Source: an uncultured Paracoccaceae bacterium | GTDB lineage: Bacteria > Pseudomonadota > Alphaproteobacteria > Rhodobacterales > Rhodobacteraceae | Length of the DNA stretch: 64,000 bases | Assembly: GCA_947498985.1 (NCBI GenBank) | Contig: CANMMF010000012.1 | Location: forward strand, 1 to 64,000 | Direction: 5' to 3' | Part shown: piece after piece, positions 9,959 through 23,483 of the stretch | Layout: the number at the start of each line of letters is the position of its first letter | How positions within the stretch are numbered: the first letter of the stretch is position 1 | Position numbers and translations under genes: made by a program | The notes under the pieces: generated by a model | The model's database searches: none | What the model was told of the DNA's origin: nothing | What the model saw: only the letters and a program-made list of their open reading frames with translations

Positions 9959-10603
9959 ATGAACATTCTCATCACCGGCGCCAATCGCGGCATCGGGGCG
10001 GCGCTCGATTCCGCCTATAGCGCGCGCGGCGACACGGTGCTGGGCACCGCCCGCGGGCATCCGGAATATCTCGATCTCGACGTGACCGATCCGGCCGCGC
10101 AGGCCGCCCTTGCCGAAAAGATCGAAGACACCGCGCTGGATGTGGTGATCTGCAATGCCGGCGTCTATCTCGACAAGGGCCACAGCCTCGCGGATGGCTA
10201 TGGTGCGGCGCTCTGGGCCGACACGTTTGCGGTGAATGTCACCGGCGTGTTCCTGACCGTGCAGAACCTTCTGCCGCATCTGCAAGGCGCCGCCACACCC
10301 AGGATCGCGATCATCTCCAGCCAGATGGGCTCGTCCGAGATCGCCTCCGGCAGCAGCTATATCTACCGCGCCTCGAAGGCCGCGGCGCTCAATCTGGGGC
10401 GCAATCTGGCGGTTGACCTCAAGGGGCTCGGCATCGCGGTGGGGATCTATCATCCCGGCTGGGTGCGCACCGATATGGGAGGCGGCGGTGCCGCGGTGGC
10501 CCCGAAGGACGCAGCCGAGGGCCTTATCGCGCGGATCGATGCGCTGTCGCTGGAGAGCACAGGCGCGTTCGAAACCTGGGATGGCCGTGCCCATCCTTTC
10601 TGA
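9959..10603 (+). CDS. SDR family oxidoreductase
   Basis: NILITGANRGIGAAL, CNAGVYLD, YRASKAAALNLGRNLAVDLK. Confidence 0.9.
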   Translation: MNILITGANRGIGAALDSAYSARGDTVLGTARGHPEYLDLDVTDPAAQAALAEKIEDTALDVVICNAGVYLDKGHSLADGYGAALWADTFAVNVTGVFLTVQNLLPHLQGAATPRIAIISSQMGSSEIASGSSYIYRASKAAALNLGRNLAVDLKGLGIAVGIYHPGWVRTDMGGGGAAVAPKDAAEGLIARIDALSLESTGAFETWDGRAHPF

Positions 10604-11057
10604 ACCGCACGGGATCGTCGACGCCTTCCGGGCCGCCTGGATGCGCCGGGACGGCGCGGCCATCGCGGCCTTGTTCACCGAGGACGCCGATTTCGTGAAC
10701 GTCACGGGGCTGTGGTGGCATGGCCGCGCCGCCATCGGCAGGCCGCATGACGATGCGCTTAAAAGCTTCTTTGCCAAGACCGAGCTGCGCGCGGGGCGGA
10801 CCGAAACCCGGATGCTGGGCCCCGACGTGGCGGTTGTCCGCTGCCGCCTGACGCTGAGCGGCCAGAAAGCCCCGGATGGCCATATCGCAGAGCCGCGCCA
10901 GACGATCCTGACCTTTGTGATGATGCGGCAGGACGCGGGCTGGCTTGCGGTCTCGGCGCAAAACACCGATGTCGTGCCGGGTCAGGAGACGCATCTGGCG
11001 GACAGGGACGGGCTGCGCGCGGTGCGGTACCGACAAGGCCACCCGCCGTCTCCCTGA
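10581..11057 (+). CDS. SnoaL/NTF2-like (DUF4440-type) protein
   Basis: IVDAFRAAWMRRDGAAIAALFTEDADFVNVTGLWWHGRAAI; start overlaps the end of the SDR gene. Confidence 0.8.
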   Translation: MAVPILSEPHGIVDAFRAAWMRRDGAAIAALFTEDADFVNVTGLWWHGRAAIGRPHDDALKSFFAKTELRAGRTETRMLGPDVAVVRCRLTLSGQKAPDGHIAEPRQTILTFVMMRQDAGWLAVSAQNTDVVPGQETHLADRDGLRAVRYRQGHPPSP

Positions 11058-11101
11058 GCACCTGGGCACGGCGCCGCGATCGGGCCCGCCGGGCAACGAT
11101 G

Positions 11102-12880
11102 TTACAACGGCCAGATCAGCGGGATCAGCAGCGACGCCAGCAACCCGGTGGTGATGTTGAGCGGCAGGCCGACCTTGAGGAAATCGGAGAACTTGTAGCC
11201 GCCGGGCCCGTAGACCAGCGTGTTGGTCTGGTAGCCGATGGGCGTGGCGAAGGAACAGGACGCGGCGACCATCACCGCCACAACAAGCGGCCTGGGATCG
11301 ACGCCGATCACCGCCGCGAGGCTGATCGCGATGGGGGTCAGAACCACCGCCACGGCATTGTTGCTGACCGTCTCGGTCAGGACCGAGGTCAGCAGGTAGA
11401 TCGTCCAGATCAGCAGCACCGGCGGCAGGCCGGTCAGCACCGGGGCCACGGTGTTGGCAATCAGCGCCACAGCCCCCGACGCCTCCAGCGCCGCGCCGAT
11501 GGCCAGCATGGCAAAGATCAGCGCCAGAAGCTGGCCTTCGACGAAGGAGAACGCCTCATCCGCATCGATGCAGCGGGTGAGCAGAACGACCGCCACCGCG
11601 ATCACCGTCAGCGGCAGGATCGGCGCCACACCCAGCGCCGACAACAGCACGATCCCGGCCAGCGCCGCCAGCGCGATGGGCGCGTGATTGCGGCGATAGG
11701 CGCGCGCCGAAGGCTGCGCCACATCCACCAGATCCATCTCGTCGGCCAGCCGCTTGATATCATCCGGGCCGCCTTCCAGCAGCAGCGTGTCGCCCACGCG
11801 CACCACCAGTTCATCGAGCTGCCGCCCGATATTCTGGTTCCGCCGGTGTACCGCCAGCGGATAGACACCGTAGCGGCGCCGCAGCCGCAATGCGCCCAGA
11901 CTGCGGCCAACCATCTTGCAGCCGGGGGTGATCAGCACCTCGACCGTGGTCGTCTCCTTGGCCGAGACCTGGTCGACGCGTTTCAGCGACTTGTCGCGCT
12001 GCAGGCTCAGAAGCTCGGTCATCTGGGTGCGCAACACGACAATGTCGCCCACCTGCAGCGTCACATCCTGCAGGTTGCGGCGCAGCGACAGGTCCCCGCG
12101 CACCACATCCACAAGCCGCACACCCTCGCGCTTGAAAAGCTGCACACCCAGCACGTCGCGGCCGATGAGGTTGCTGTCGGGCGGGATCACCGCTTCGGTG
12201 AAGAACTTCATCCGGCTGCGATCCGACAACATTCCCGCCATCGAGGTCCGGTCCGGCAGCAGCCAAGGCCCGACGAAATACAGATACGCCAGCCCCCAGA
12301 CCACCAGCACCGCCGCCAGCGGCGTCACCTCGAAGATCGTGAACGGCGCCAGCCCCTGGCTGCGCGACACACCATCGACCAGCAGGTTGGTCGAGGTGCC
12401 GATCAGCGTTGTGGTGCCCCCGAGAATGGCCGCATAGCTGAGCGGGATCAGCAGTTTCGACGGCGCAACCCCCATGGATTTCGCCAGCTGCACGAAGATC
12501 GGCAGCATCACCACCACAACGGGTGTGTTGTTCATGAAGGCCGAGGCCACAACCACAAAGGCGATGATCCCGGCCATCGCCACGCGCGGACGGCGGGCGA
12601 CCTCGGCCTCGGCATAGGTGGTGAAGCTCTCCAGCGCGCCGGTGCGCACCAGCGCGCCCATCACGATGAACATCGCCGCGATGGTCCAGGGCGCGGGGTT
12701 GGAGAGCACCGAAAGGGCGGCGTCATAAGGCAGCACGCCGGTCAGGAGCAGCACCGCGACCCCGCCGATGGCGGTGACCTCGGTCGGATAGCTTTCACGC
12801 AGGAACAACAGGAACATCACAACCACCACGCTCAGCGCAATGGTCGCCTCCGCGCTCTGGCTCAGCTCGATCAGCGCCAT
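11102..12880 (-). CDS. SLC13 family permease with central TrkA-C-like domains
   Basis: Two TM blocks (FLLFLRESYPTEVTAIGGVAVLLLTGVLP; AIILGGTTTLIGTSTNLLV) separated by RCK-C-like segments (VGDTLLLEGGPDDIKRLADEMDL). Confidence 0.88.
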   Translation of the reverse strand: MALIELSQSAEATIALSVVVVMFLLFLRESYPTEVTAIGGVAVLLLTGVLPYDAALSVLSNPAPWTIAAMFIVMGALVRTGALESFTTYAEAEVARRPRVAMAGIIAFVVVASAFMNNTPVVVVMLPIFVQLAKSMGVAPSKLLIPLSYAAILGGTTTLIGTSTNLLVDGVSRSQGLAPFTIFEVTPLAAVLVVWGLAYLYFVGPWLLPDRTSMAGMLSDRSRMKFFTEAVIPPDSNLIGRDVLGVQLFKREGVRLVDVVRGDLSLRRNLQDVTLQVGDIVVLRTQMTELLSLQRDKSLKRVDQVSAKETTTVEVLITPGCKMVGRSLGALRLRRRYGVYPLAVHRRNQNIGRQLDELVVRVGDTLLLEGGPDDIKRLADEMDLVDVAQPSARAYRRNHAPIALAALAGIVLLSALGVAPILPLTVIAVAVVLLTRCIDADEAFSFVEGQLLALIFAMLAIGAALEASGAVALIANTVAPVLTGLPPVLLIWTIYLLTSVLTETVSNNAVAVVLTPIAISLAAVIGVDPRPLVVAVMVAASCSFATPIGYQTNTLVYGPGGYKFSDFLKVGLPLNITTGLLASLLIPLIWPL

Positions 12881-12914
12881 GGTCTGCTCATCCTGCGATC
12901 CGAAGAGGAAACGG

Positions 12915-13835
12915 CTACCCCGCGCCAGTGTTGCCGAGCGGCGCGGCAGGTACAAGCCCGTTGGGGCGCGGCTGCACCAGCGCCATGCCCGCGATCATCA
13001 CCACCAGCGCCGACCAGAACCAGGCCGAATAGCCTTCGCCCAGAAAGACAATCGCCCAGGTCACCCCGAAGAGCGTGACCATGTAGCTCACCTGCACCGC
13101 AAAGACCGAGCCGGCATAACCCACCAGCCAGACATAGCCGGTATAGGCCGCCGCGTGCAGCAGGGACGAGGCGATGATCGCCAGATCCGGCGCGCCCCAG
13201 GGCCCGCGCGGGTCGATGAACTGCCCCGATATCGCCGCCAGAGGCAGGGTCAGCGCGAGGCCCAGCACCGACGCGCCGGTCAGCACCTGCACCGGCCGCA
13301 TGCCCTGCGTGCCCCATTTGGCCACGTAATTGCCCTCGAGCGCGTAGCATGCCGCCGAAATGAGCGCGATGCCCACCCAATAGGCGCTGACACCGTCGGG
13401 CAGGCCGTCCTGCGGCAGCACCAGCAACGCCACGCCCAGCAGCCCCAGCGTGAGGCCCAGCAAGCGCCGCCAGCGGAACGTGTCGTTGCCCATGGCCAGC
13501 GCCACCGGAAAGGCCAGCATCGGCACCGAGGAAAGCAGCATCGACAGCACGCCGGACGGCAGATGCACCGCTGCGCTGTAGGATGCCGCCCCGGGCAGCA
13601 CAGAGCCGATCATCGCAATCACGAAGTATAGCCAGAGGGCCGCCGGATCCCAGCGCATCCTGCGCCCCTGCAGCCGGGTCAGCGCGCCGAGAATCAGCGC
13701 CACCAGAACAGTCTGCCAGAACAGAATGCCGAAGGGCTTGTAGCCTTCGGAGACGGCGATCTTGCTCAAAGGCTGCGTGGCACCCCAGGCCGCGCCCATC
13801 GCGATCATCACGACAAAGGGCAGCGCCGCCTTCAT
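12915..13835 (-). CDS. DMT/EamA family transporter
   Basis: MKAALPFVVMIAMGAAWGATQPLSKIAVSEGYKPFGILFWQ, multi-TM with repeated EamA architecture; overlaps the next gene's stop by 4 nt. Confidence 0.88.
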   Translation of the reverse strand: MKAALPFVVMIAMGAAWGATQPLSKIAVSEGYKPFGILFWQTVLVALILGALTRLQGRRMRWDPAALWLYFVIAMIGSVLPGAASYSAAVHLPSGVLSMLLSSVPMLAFPVALAMGNDTFRWRRLLGLTLGLLGVALLVLPQDGLPDGVSAYWVGIALISAACYALEGNYVAKWGTQGMRPVQVLTGASVLGLALTLPLAAISGQFIDPRGPWGAPDLAIIASSLLHAAAYTGYVWLVGYAGSVFAVQVSYMVTLFGVTWAIVFLGEGYSAWFWSALVVMIAGMALVQPRPNGLVPAAPLGNTGAG

Positions 13836-14641
13836 GCAGGCCCGGCCGCCTGCAGCCGCCCGCCCTGGCGCACCATATGTATCGCGCGCGCGCGGCCGGT
13901 GGCATCGTCGGTCTCGACCATCACCCCCGACAGCGTCGCCTCCTCCAGCGCCGGGGCGAAGCGCCCTTTCGACATGCCGGTCACGAAGCGCCGCATCGGT
14001 TCGGTCTTTTCCATGCCGATGACGGAGTTGTAATCGCCGCACATGCCCGCATCGGTCAGATAGGCCGTGCCGCCGGGCAGGATCTGCGCATCGGCGGTGG
14101 GCACATGCGTGTGGGTGCCGACCACGAGGCTGGCGCGGCCATCGCAGAAATGGCCCATCGCCATCTTTTCCGACGTGGCCTCGCAATGCACGTCGACAAT
14201 CGCCGCCTGCGCCTGCCCGCGCAACCGCCGCAACACATCGTCCACGGCGGAAAACGGATCGTCGAAGGCGCGCTTCATGAAGACCTGCCCCAGCACCTGC
14301 GCCACCAGAACCTTGCGCCCGCGCCGGTCCGCGAAAAGCGCGGCCCCCCGTCCCGGCGCCTGTTTGGCGAAATTCACCGGTCTGAGAATGCGCGGCTCGC
14401 TCTCGATTTCCTGCAGCATCTCCTTCTGGTCGAAGGCGTGATCTCCCAGCGTGACCACATCGGCGCCCGCCTCGAACAACCCTTGCGCATGTTTGGCGGT
14501 GATCCCGGCGCCGTTGCTGGCGTTTTCGCCATTGACCACGACAAAATCGAGCCCCCAGTCCTTGCGCAGACCCGGCAGCCGCTCGCTCACCGCCGCGCGC
14601 CCGGCGCGGCCCATCACATCACCCAGAAAGAGAAGTTTCAT
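13832..14641 (-). CDS. YmdB-like metallophosphoesterase
   Basis: MKLLFLGDVMGRAGRAAV, VVNGENASNGAGITAKHAQGLFEAGADVVTLGDHAFDQKE, VGTHTHVPTADAQILPGGTAYLTDAGMCGDYNSVIGM. Confidence 0.92.
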   Translation of the reverse strand: MKLLFLGDVMGRAGRAAVSERLPGLRKDWGLDFVVVNGENASNGAGITAKHAQGLFEAGADVVTLGDHAFDQKEMLQEIESEPRILRPVNFAKQAPGRGAALFADRRGRKVLVAQVLGQVFMKRAFDDPFSAVDDVLRRLRGQAQAAIVDVHCEATSEKMAMGHFCDGRASLVVGTHTHVPTADAQILPGGTAYLTDAGMCGDYNSVIGMEKTEPMRRFVTGMSKGRFAPALEEATLSGVMVETDDATGRARAIHMVRQGGRLQAAGPA

Positions 14642-14703
14642 GGCGCCAGCGGTACGCCTTCCGCGCACAAAAGCAAAGCCCCCTCGCGTCGGCGGCCTGC
14701 ACC

Positions 14704-14770
14704 CTGTTTCTCCGGTTCGAAAATACTTTGGGGTGAACTGGCCGCCTGCGGCCAGGAGGGGCAACGCCCC
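14704..14770 (+). repeat. Intergenic double-hairpin repeat, copy 2
   Basis: CTGTTTCTCCGGTTCGAAAATACTTTGGGGTGA + CTGGCCGCctGCGGCCAG + GGGGCaaCGCCCC; similar to 1322-1387 minus. Confidence 0.65.
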
Positions 14771-15484
14771 TCAGCGACAGGCCAGCGCCGAGAGGATCCG
14801 CGCGGCGCTGTAGGCGCCCAGTTCGCGTGCGTGCAGCGCGCCGTCGAACCGGACCGCCATCACCCGGCGCCAGTCGCCCGAGGCCAGGATCATCTCCGGC
14901 CCCTGCCCGCAATTGCGGATCCCGCCTTCGATATAGTCCCAGCCGATCCTGTGGTTGGAATAGCCCCTGGCCGCCGCAAGCTCGACAAGCGCGCCATCCA
15001 CCAGCCGCCAGACCCGCAGCGTCTTGGCCAGATGCGGCCGGTCCACATAGGCAAACTCAAGCACGCCGTCGCCGTCGAGATCGCCCCAGCCAACCGGCGC
15101 CAGCCAGCGATTGGCGCGACCGATAAACGGTGTCGAGGTCATCAGCCCGGTTGCGGTGTAAAGCGCCAGCCGCGCGCCTTGCCGCGCATCGCTCTCGACC
15201 ACCAGAACCGCCGTCGCGCCAGTGCCATCGAGATCCACGAGCCGTGGAGCGACATCCTCGAACACCCGGTGTTGCGGCAGACGCAGGGTGACGTCGCGCA
15301 GATCGCGCTTGGCGCAGCCCGGGCAATGATCCACCCGCAGCCGCAATGCGCCCCACTCCACCGCGTCGCCCAGCACACCATGGGCGTAACGCGTTGTGGG
15401 CTCGATATAGGTGGCTTCCAGCAGCGTGGTTTGCGGTGCCGCATGCAAGGATGCGCCCTGCACCATCAGCCACCCACACAACAT
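14771..15484 (-). CDS. Secreted protein with FG-GAP/VCBS-like repeats
   Basis: RLVDLDGTGATAVLVVESD and GWGDLDGDGVLEFAYVDRPH; Cys pair in VDHCPGCAKRD; start uncertain (ORF extends to 15643). Confidence 0.65.
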   Translation of the reverse strand: MLCGWLMVQGASLHAAPQTTLLEATYIEPTTRYAHGVLGDAVEWGALRLRVDHCPGCAKRDLRDVTLRLPQHRVFEDVAPRLVDLDGTGATAVLVVESDARQGARLALYTATGLMTSTPFIGRANRWLAPVGWGDLDGDGVLEFAYVDRPHLAKTLRVWRLVDGALVELAAARGYSNHRIGWDYIEGGIRNCGQGPEMILASGDWRRVMAVRFDGALHARELGAYSAARILSALACR

Positions 15485-15553
15485 CAGACCCGCGCCGCGA
15501 GCAAGACGCCGCCACCCGCGCGACAGCAGACGCGGCGCTTTTGCTGGACAATC

Positions 15554-15632
15554 CGCGTTTCCGGACGGAAAACCGGTCACCGCTTTTCCTGGAATTAGCC
15601 GATCTGAATCTCGCGCATTTCCGGACGGAAAA
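15554..15632. promoter_or_regulatory. Pair of identical inverted repeats TTTCCG-GA-CGGAAA, 60 bp apart
   Basis: CGCGTTTCCGGACGGAAAA at 15554-15572 and CGCATTTCCGGACGGAAAA at 15614-15632. Confidence 0.5.
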
Positions 15633-15642
15633 GCAGGGGCCA

Positions 15643-16518
<876 letters not shown>

Positions 16519-16557
16519 GGTGCCGGAAAGAAAGGCACGACAGAGGCCCCGAGCAGA

Positions 16558-17130
16558 ATGAAACGCCCCGCCGTCCTGGCCGCAGCGACCGCGCTTGCCG
16601 CCTGCACGCATAATGCGCCGCACGCACCCGCGCCCGGCGGTGCTGCCGACGTTGCCCGTGCCGATCAGCAACCCACCATCCTGCAACCGGCCAGGCGGCC
16701 CGCGCCGGTGACCGACCGCCAGGCCGATGGCAGTTGCTCGACCCGCGAAGTCACGCCCGCGGTCTACGAGCAGATCATGGGCGAAGTGCAGGTGGTGCAG
16801 GCCGACATCGCCGAAGACGGCACGGTGATCCGCCCGCCGGTCTATCGCCGCGCGCCGGTGCCGCGCATCGTGCGTCCGCGCGCCGAGATCCGTTTTGCCG
16901 CCCCCTGCCCCGAGACCATGACACCGGATTTCGTGGCCTCTCTGCAGCGCGCGCTGGCCGCGCGCGGCTATCTCGATGGTGCGGTCAGCGGACAGATCGA
17001 CGCGGCCACCTCCGCCGCGATCCGCAGATACCAGTCCGAACGCGGGCTGGAAAGCGACCAGGTCTCGCTCGAGACAGCGCGCGCGCTGGGCCTTGTGGCC
17101 GTGCCGCGCGACGCGCAGGCCGACGGCTGA
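16558..17130 (+). CDS. Peptidoglycan-binding-domain protein with a lipobox-like signal peptide
   Basis: N-terminal ATALAACTHNAP lipobox-like; C-terminal DFVASLQRALAARGYLDGAVSGQIDAATSAAIRRYQSERGL. Confidence 0.8.
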   Translation: MKRPAVLAAATALAACTHNAPHAPAPGGAADVARADQQPTILQPARRPAPVTDRQADGSCSTREVTPAVYEQIMGEVQVVQADIAEDGTVIRPPVYRRAPVPRIVRPRAEIRFAAPCPETMTPDFVASLQRALAARGYLDGAVSGQIDAATSAAIRRYQSERGLESDQVSLETARALGLVAVPRDAQADG

Positions 17131-17190
17131 GCCGCCTGCAGCCCGGCCCGCCCCGAGCCATCCCGCACCACCCGGCCGCGCATGAAAAAA

Positions 17191-17211
17191 GGCGCCCGGG
17201 GGCCGGGCGCC
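17191..17211 (-). terminator. Rho-independent terminator for degP
   Basis: GGCGCCCGG-ggg-CCGGGCGCC followed on the minus strand by TTTTTT. Confidence 0.85.
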
Positions 17212-17236
17212 TTCTCATCACGTCACCGGGACGGGA

Positions 17237-18712
17237 TTATTCGTCTTCGGCAAGGCTCAGCGCCACAAAGCGCGGATCGCCCCCGCGGCGGACCAGAAGC
17301 AGGATCGACTTGCGACCCGCTTCCTTGGCCTCGTCGATGCGGTCTTCCAGATCGCCGAGGCTCAGAACGGCGCTCTGGCCCGCTTCGGTGATCAGATCGC
17401 CTGCGCGCAGACCCTTTTCATAGGCCTCCGACGTCTCGTCGACCGACATCACCGCAAGGCCCTTGGCATTGTCCGCCAGTTCGAGCTGCTCGCGGATCTC
17501 CTCGGTGAGCGGGCTCAGCGTCAGGCCCATCAGGTCCAGCGTCGACGGCTCCACCGGCGCGTCTTCGGTCTGGGCGGCGGGCACCGCGCGTTGGGCATCC
17601 TCGCGGCGGGTCAGCGTGACCAGCAGCGTTTCGGTCTGGCCATCGCGGTTGACCACGACGCGCACGGTCTTGCCGACCGGGCTGTTGGCCACGATGCGCA
17701 CCAGCTGGCGCGTGTCCTCGACCTCGCGCCCGTCAAAGGTCACGATCACGTCGCCCGCGAGCACGCCGGCCTCCTTGGCGGGGCCTTCCGGCACATCCGA
17801 CACAAGCGCGCCCTTGGCCTCTTCCAGCCCGAGCGCTTCGGCCACGTCCTCGTCCACGTCCTGGATCCGCACGCCAAGCCAGCCACGGCGGGTTTCGCCA
17901 AACTCCTGCAGCTGGTCGACCACGCGGGTCACCACGTTGGAGGCCATCGAGAAGCCGATGCCGATCGAGCCGCCATTGGGCGACAGGATCGCCGTGTTCA
18001 CGCCGATGACCTCGCCTTCCATGTTGAAGAGCGGACCGCCCGAGTTGCCCCGGTTGATCGCCGCGTCGGTCTGGATGTAGTCGTCATAGGTGCCGCTCAG
18101 CGCGCGGTTGCGGGCCGAGACGATGCCCGCGGAGACCGAAAAGCCCTGACCCAGCGGATTGCCCATGGCCATCACCCAGTCGCCCACGCGCGCGGTGTTG
18201 CTGTCGCCGAAAAGCACATAAGGCAGCGGGCGGTCGGCCTCGACCTTCAGCAGCGCGATATCGGTGTTGGGATCGGTGCCGATCAGCTCGGCGGGCAGCT
18301 CGAAGCCCTCGAAGAACTCGATGGTGATCTCGTCGGCGCCTTCGATCACGTGGTTGTTGGTGACGATGAAGCCATCTTCGGAGATGACAAAACCCGAGCC
18401 CAGCGCGGAGCTGCGGCGCGGACGGTCGCCACGATTGCCACGGTCCTGAAATTCGCGGAAGAAATCCTCGAACGGGGACCCTTCGGGCACGATGCCCTGC
18501 GGCCCGGTGCGGCCGGCGACGGTTGTGGATGTGGTAATGTTCACCACGGAGGGGCTGATGGTCTCGGCCAGATCGGCAAAGCTTTCCGGCGCGCCGCGCG
18601 CCTGCGCCATCAGGGATTGGGACACGATCAGGATCATCGACAGCGTCGTCAGCCAGAACAGACGTAACGGCGTCGCGTTTTCCCGTGCCAATGCAAGAGA
18701 TTGCGGTTTCAA
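17237..18712 (-). CDS. degP: DegP/Do-like periplasmic serine protease with two PDZ domains
   Basis: SGFVISEDGFIVTNNHVIEGADEI, NTDIALLKVEA, QTDAAINRGNSGGPLFN, then two PDZ repeats. Confidence 0.95.
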   Translation of the reverse strand: MKPQSLALARENATPLRLFWLTTLSMILIVSQSLMAQARGAPESFADLAETISPSVVNITTSTTVAGRTGPQGIVPEGSPFEDFFREFQDRGNRGDRPRRSSALGSGFVISEDGFIVTNNHVIEGADEITIEFFEGFELPAELIGTDPNTDIALLKVEADRPLPYVLFGDSNTARVGDWVMAMGNPLGQGFSVSAGIVSARNRALSGTYDDYIQTDAAINRGNSGGPLFNMEGEVIGVNTAILSPNGGSIGIGFSMASNVVTRVVDQLQEFGETRRGWLGVRIQDVDEDVAEALGLEEAKGALVSDVPEGPAKEAGVLAGDVIVTFDGREVEDTRQLVRIVANSPVGKTVRVVVNRDGQTETLLVTLTRREDAQRAVPAAQTEDAPVEPSTLDLMGLTLSPLTEEIREQLELADNAKGLAVMSVDETSEAYEKGLRAGDLITEAGQSAVLSLGDLEDRIDEAKEAGRKSILLLVRRGGDPRFVALSLAEDE

Positions 18713-19334
18713 TTGGAACTCCTTCGTTCTCTGCCAGCAGCGTCGCGGCGCTCATGCGCGCGACCTCCTGCCTCCTCACAAGTCAGTCTGTCAAAGATAG
18801 GTGCGCAGGCGCAACACCAAAGGCAGGAAATCCGGACCTCAAGGTTTTGTGACTGAAGGCGCCCGGAACCCCTGCGCGTGACGTTGCGTTTAGCAGCCTA
18901 TCGGCGATCTTTCTATCCAAGACTACCGCAAAACGCGTTTGCGTGCATCCGCGGTTCACCCGTCTGCACGGTGCGCGCCTTCGCCAACTGCTTTGGCGAG
19001 AGTTCCGTTGTCCTGACATTCGGGATGCCGCGCCCCGGTCATGGGCTGACCGACCCCTGGCTCATCAACGACGACGAGGACGCGCTGCGCTTCCGGTCCT
19101 TCATCACCGCCAGCGAGGCGCGCGACGGTTTGCTGCCACAAGCCGACATCTGCACTTGGCGAAGCGGCAATTGTGCCCGCATCACGCGCTGACAAGCAGA
19201 GGGCGACCGCGCGCAGACGCCGCCTGCGAGGCCCCCGGTTGCGCGCGCGCAAAGCACCGGATTTCGCCGCAGGAATGCCCGCAAATTTGCGCTTGACGTG
19301 AATGCATCTCAGCCGTAATCACCCCGCACGGTTT

Positions 19335-19411
19335 GGCGGAGTAGCTCAGTTGGTTAGAGCAGCGGAATCATAATCCGCGTGTCGGGGGTTCAAGTCCCTC
19401 CTCCGCTACCA
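19335..19411 (+). tRNA. tRNA-Met (anticodon CAT, elongator type), CCA encoded
   Basis: GGCGGAG/CTCCGCT acceptor; anticodon arm GCGGA-ATCATAA-TCCGC; T arm GGGGG-TTCAAGT-CCCTC. Confidence 0.95.
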
Positions 19412-19500
19412 CCTCATCCCACCCCCCGTTTCACTTCTGTTGCGTCACGCGCGGCTTTGCGTCTTTGTGGCCCCTGACAGCCACAGCGAGGAGCACCGCC

Positions 19501-19839
19501 ATGATAGAGCGCATCGAAACCGGCCAGCGGATGAGCAAGATCGTCAAGCATAACGGCGTGGCCTATCTTTGCGGACAGGTCGGCAGCGGCGACAGCGTGA
19601 CCGAGCAGACGCGGGAGTGTCTGGCGCGCGTTCAGGCGCTGCTCGAACAGGCCGGGTCCTCGCGTGACCAGATGCTGCAAGTGATCATCTGGCTGGCGGA
19701 TATGGCGGATTTTGCCGAGATGAATGCGGTCTGGGATGACTGGGTACCGGACGGCCATGCCCCCGCCCGCGCCTGCGGCGAGGCAAAGCTGGCACGGCCC
19801 GAACTGAAGGTTGAAATCATCGTCACGGCAGCCTGTTGA
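19501..19839 (+). CDS. RidA family protein
   Basis: [75 protein letters not shown]. Confidence 0.92.
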   Translation: MIERIETGQRMSKIVKHNGVAYLCGQVGSGDSVTEQTRECLARVQALLEQAGSSRDQMLQVIIWLADMADFAEMNAVWDDWVPDGHAPARACGEAKLARPELKVEIIVTAAC

Positions 19840-20825
19840 ACACCAATGCACCCCGGCCGAGGATCCTTGCGCTGCATACCGGCGGCACAATCGGCATGGC
19901 GCGCGGACCGGAGGGGTTTGCCCCAAAGGCGGGGGTGGTCGAGGACATGTTGCGCGCGCTGGTCAGCGACGCTCCGGATATCGCGCAGGTCGACATCACA
20001 ACCCTCGCGCCGCTGATCGACAGCGCCAACGCCTCACCCGCCGACTGGCACCGGATCGCCTCGGGCATCCATGCCGCCTATCCGGACTATGACGGTTTTC
20101 TGGTCATCCATGGGACCGACACGATGGCCTATTCGGCGGCGGCGCTGTGTTTCGCGCTCGACGGGTTGGGCAAACCGGTGATCCTGACCGGGGCGATGCT
20201 GCCATTGACCGTTGAGGGCAGCGACGGGATGCGCAACCTGCGCGATGCGCTTGCCGCGGCACGTGATGCGCCGCCGGGGGTCTGGGTCCAGTTTGCCGGT
20301 CGGCGTCTGCATGGCGCGCGGGTGCGCAAGACCCATTCGCGGGCCTTCGACGGGTTCAATGCCGATGCCAGCGTCGTGCCGCCCCGGCTCGAGGGGCCGA
20401 CGCTTCGGCTGCATGCCCCGCAGCCCGCGCGCGTCGCGGTGCTCGCCGTGGCGCCCGGTGTGCCCGACGATTTCTTTGCCTATGCCGCCCGCAATTTTGA
20501 CGGGTTTGTGCTGCGCTGCTACGGCTCTGGCACCGCACCCGAGACGCCGGGCCTGCGCGCCGCGCTGAAAGAGGCGCAAGCCGCCGGGCACCCGGTGGTT
20601 GCGGTGAGCCAATGCCCCGAAGGCGGCATGGCGCTGGGAACCTACGCCGCTGCCGGGATCCTGCGGGACGGCGGAGTGATCGACGGGCGCGACATGACGG
20701 TGGAGGCGGCCTTTGCCAAGCTGATCTACACGCTTGCCTATAGCTCCGACCCCGGTACGCGGCGCGCGCGACTGCAAACCGCGCTCTGCGGTGAGCTTAC
20801 GCCAGAAGCCGCGCCAACCGCCTGA
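19836..20825 (+). CDS. L-asparaginase
   Basis: [19 protein letters not shown] and [22 protein letters not shown] start overlaps the ridA stop by 4 nt. Confidence 0.93.
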   Translation: MNTNAPRPRILALHTGGTIGMARGPEGFAPKAGVVEDMLRALVSDAPDIAQVDITTLAPLIDSANASPADWHRIASGIHAAYPDYDGFLVIHGTDTMAYSAAALCFALDGLGKPVILTGAMLPLTVEGSDGMRNLRDALAAARDAPPGVWVQFAGRRLHGARVRKTHSRAFDGFNADASVVPPRLEGPTLRLHAPQPARVAVLAVAPGVPDDFFAYAARNFDGFVLRCYGSGTAPETPGLRAALKEAQAAGHPVVAVSQCPEGGMALGTYAAAGILRDGGVIDGRDMTVEAAFAKLIYTLAYSSDPGTRRARLQTALCGELTPEAAPTA

Positions 20826-21018
20826 ACGCGGACCACGGATCGGCGCCCATTCGCGCAAACGCGTAAAATCCACGCAATCGCGCGCGCCCGATCCTGCAAA
20901 TTCTGTTGCCTAAGTGTCGCCCGCCGCCTATCTGCGCCGTTAACGCTAACAGCAACGCGCCGTTCCCCTTGAACTTCCCGCAAGGGCTGCGCATGCACGT
21001 CGCAAAAGGAGATTCTCC

Positions 21019-23415
<2,397 letters not shown>

Positions 23416-23483
23416 GACATAGCCGGTTTATCTCCGGGCGGTTGAAGCGCGCGCTGATTGACTTAGTGTAGACGTCTGGGAGA

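Noticed and set aside
11099-13078. 659-aa plus-strand ORF rich in His/Gln/Arg
   Set aside because: Antisense shadow of the SLC13 permease and EamA transporter.
18783-19334. Possible small genes between degP and tRNA-Met
   Set aside because: Short overlapping frames with no recognisable motif; could be decayed sequence but cannot be supported.
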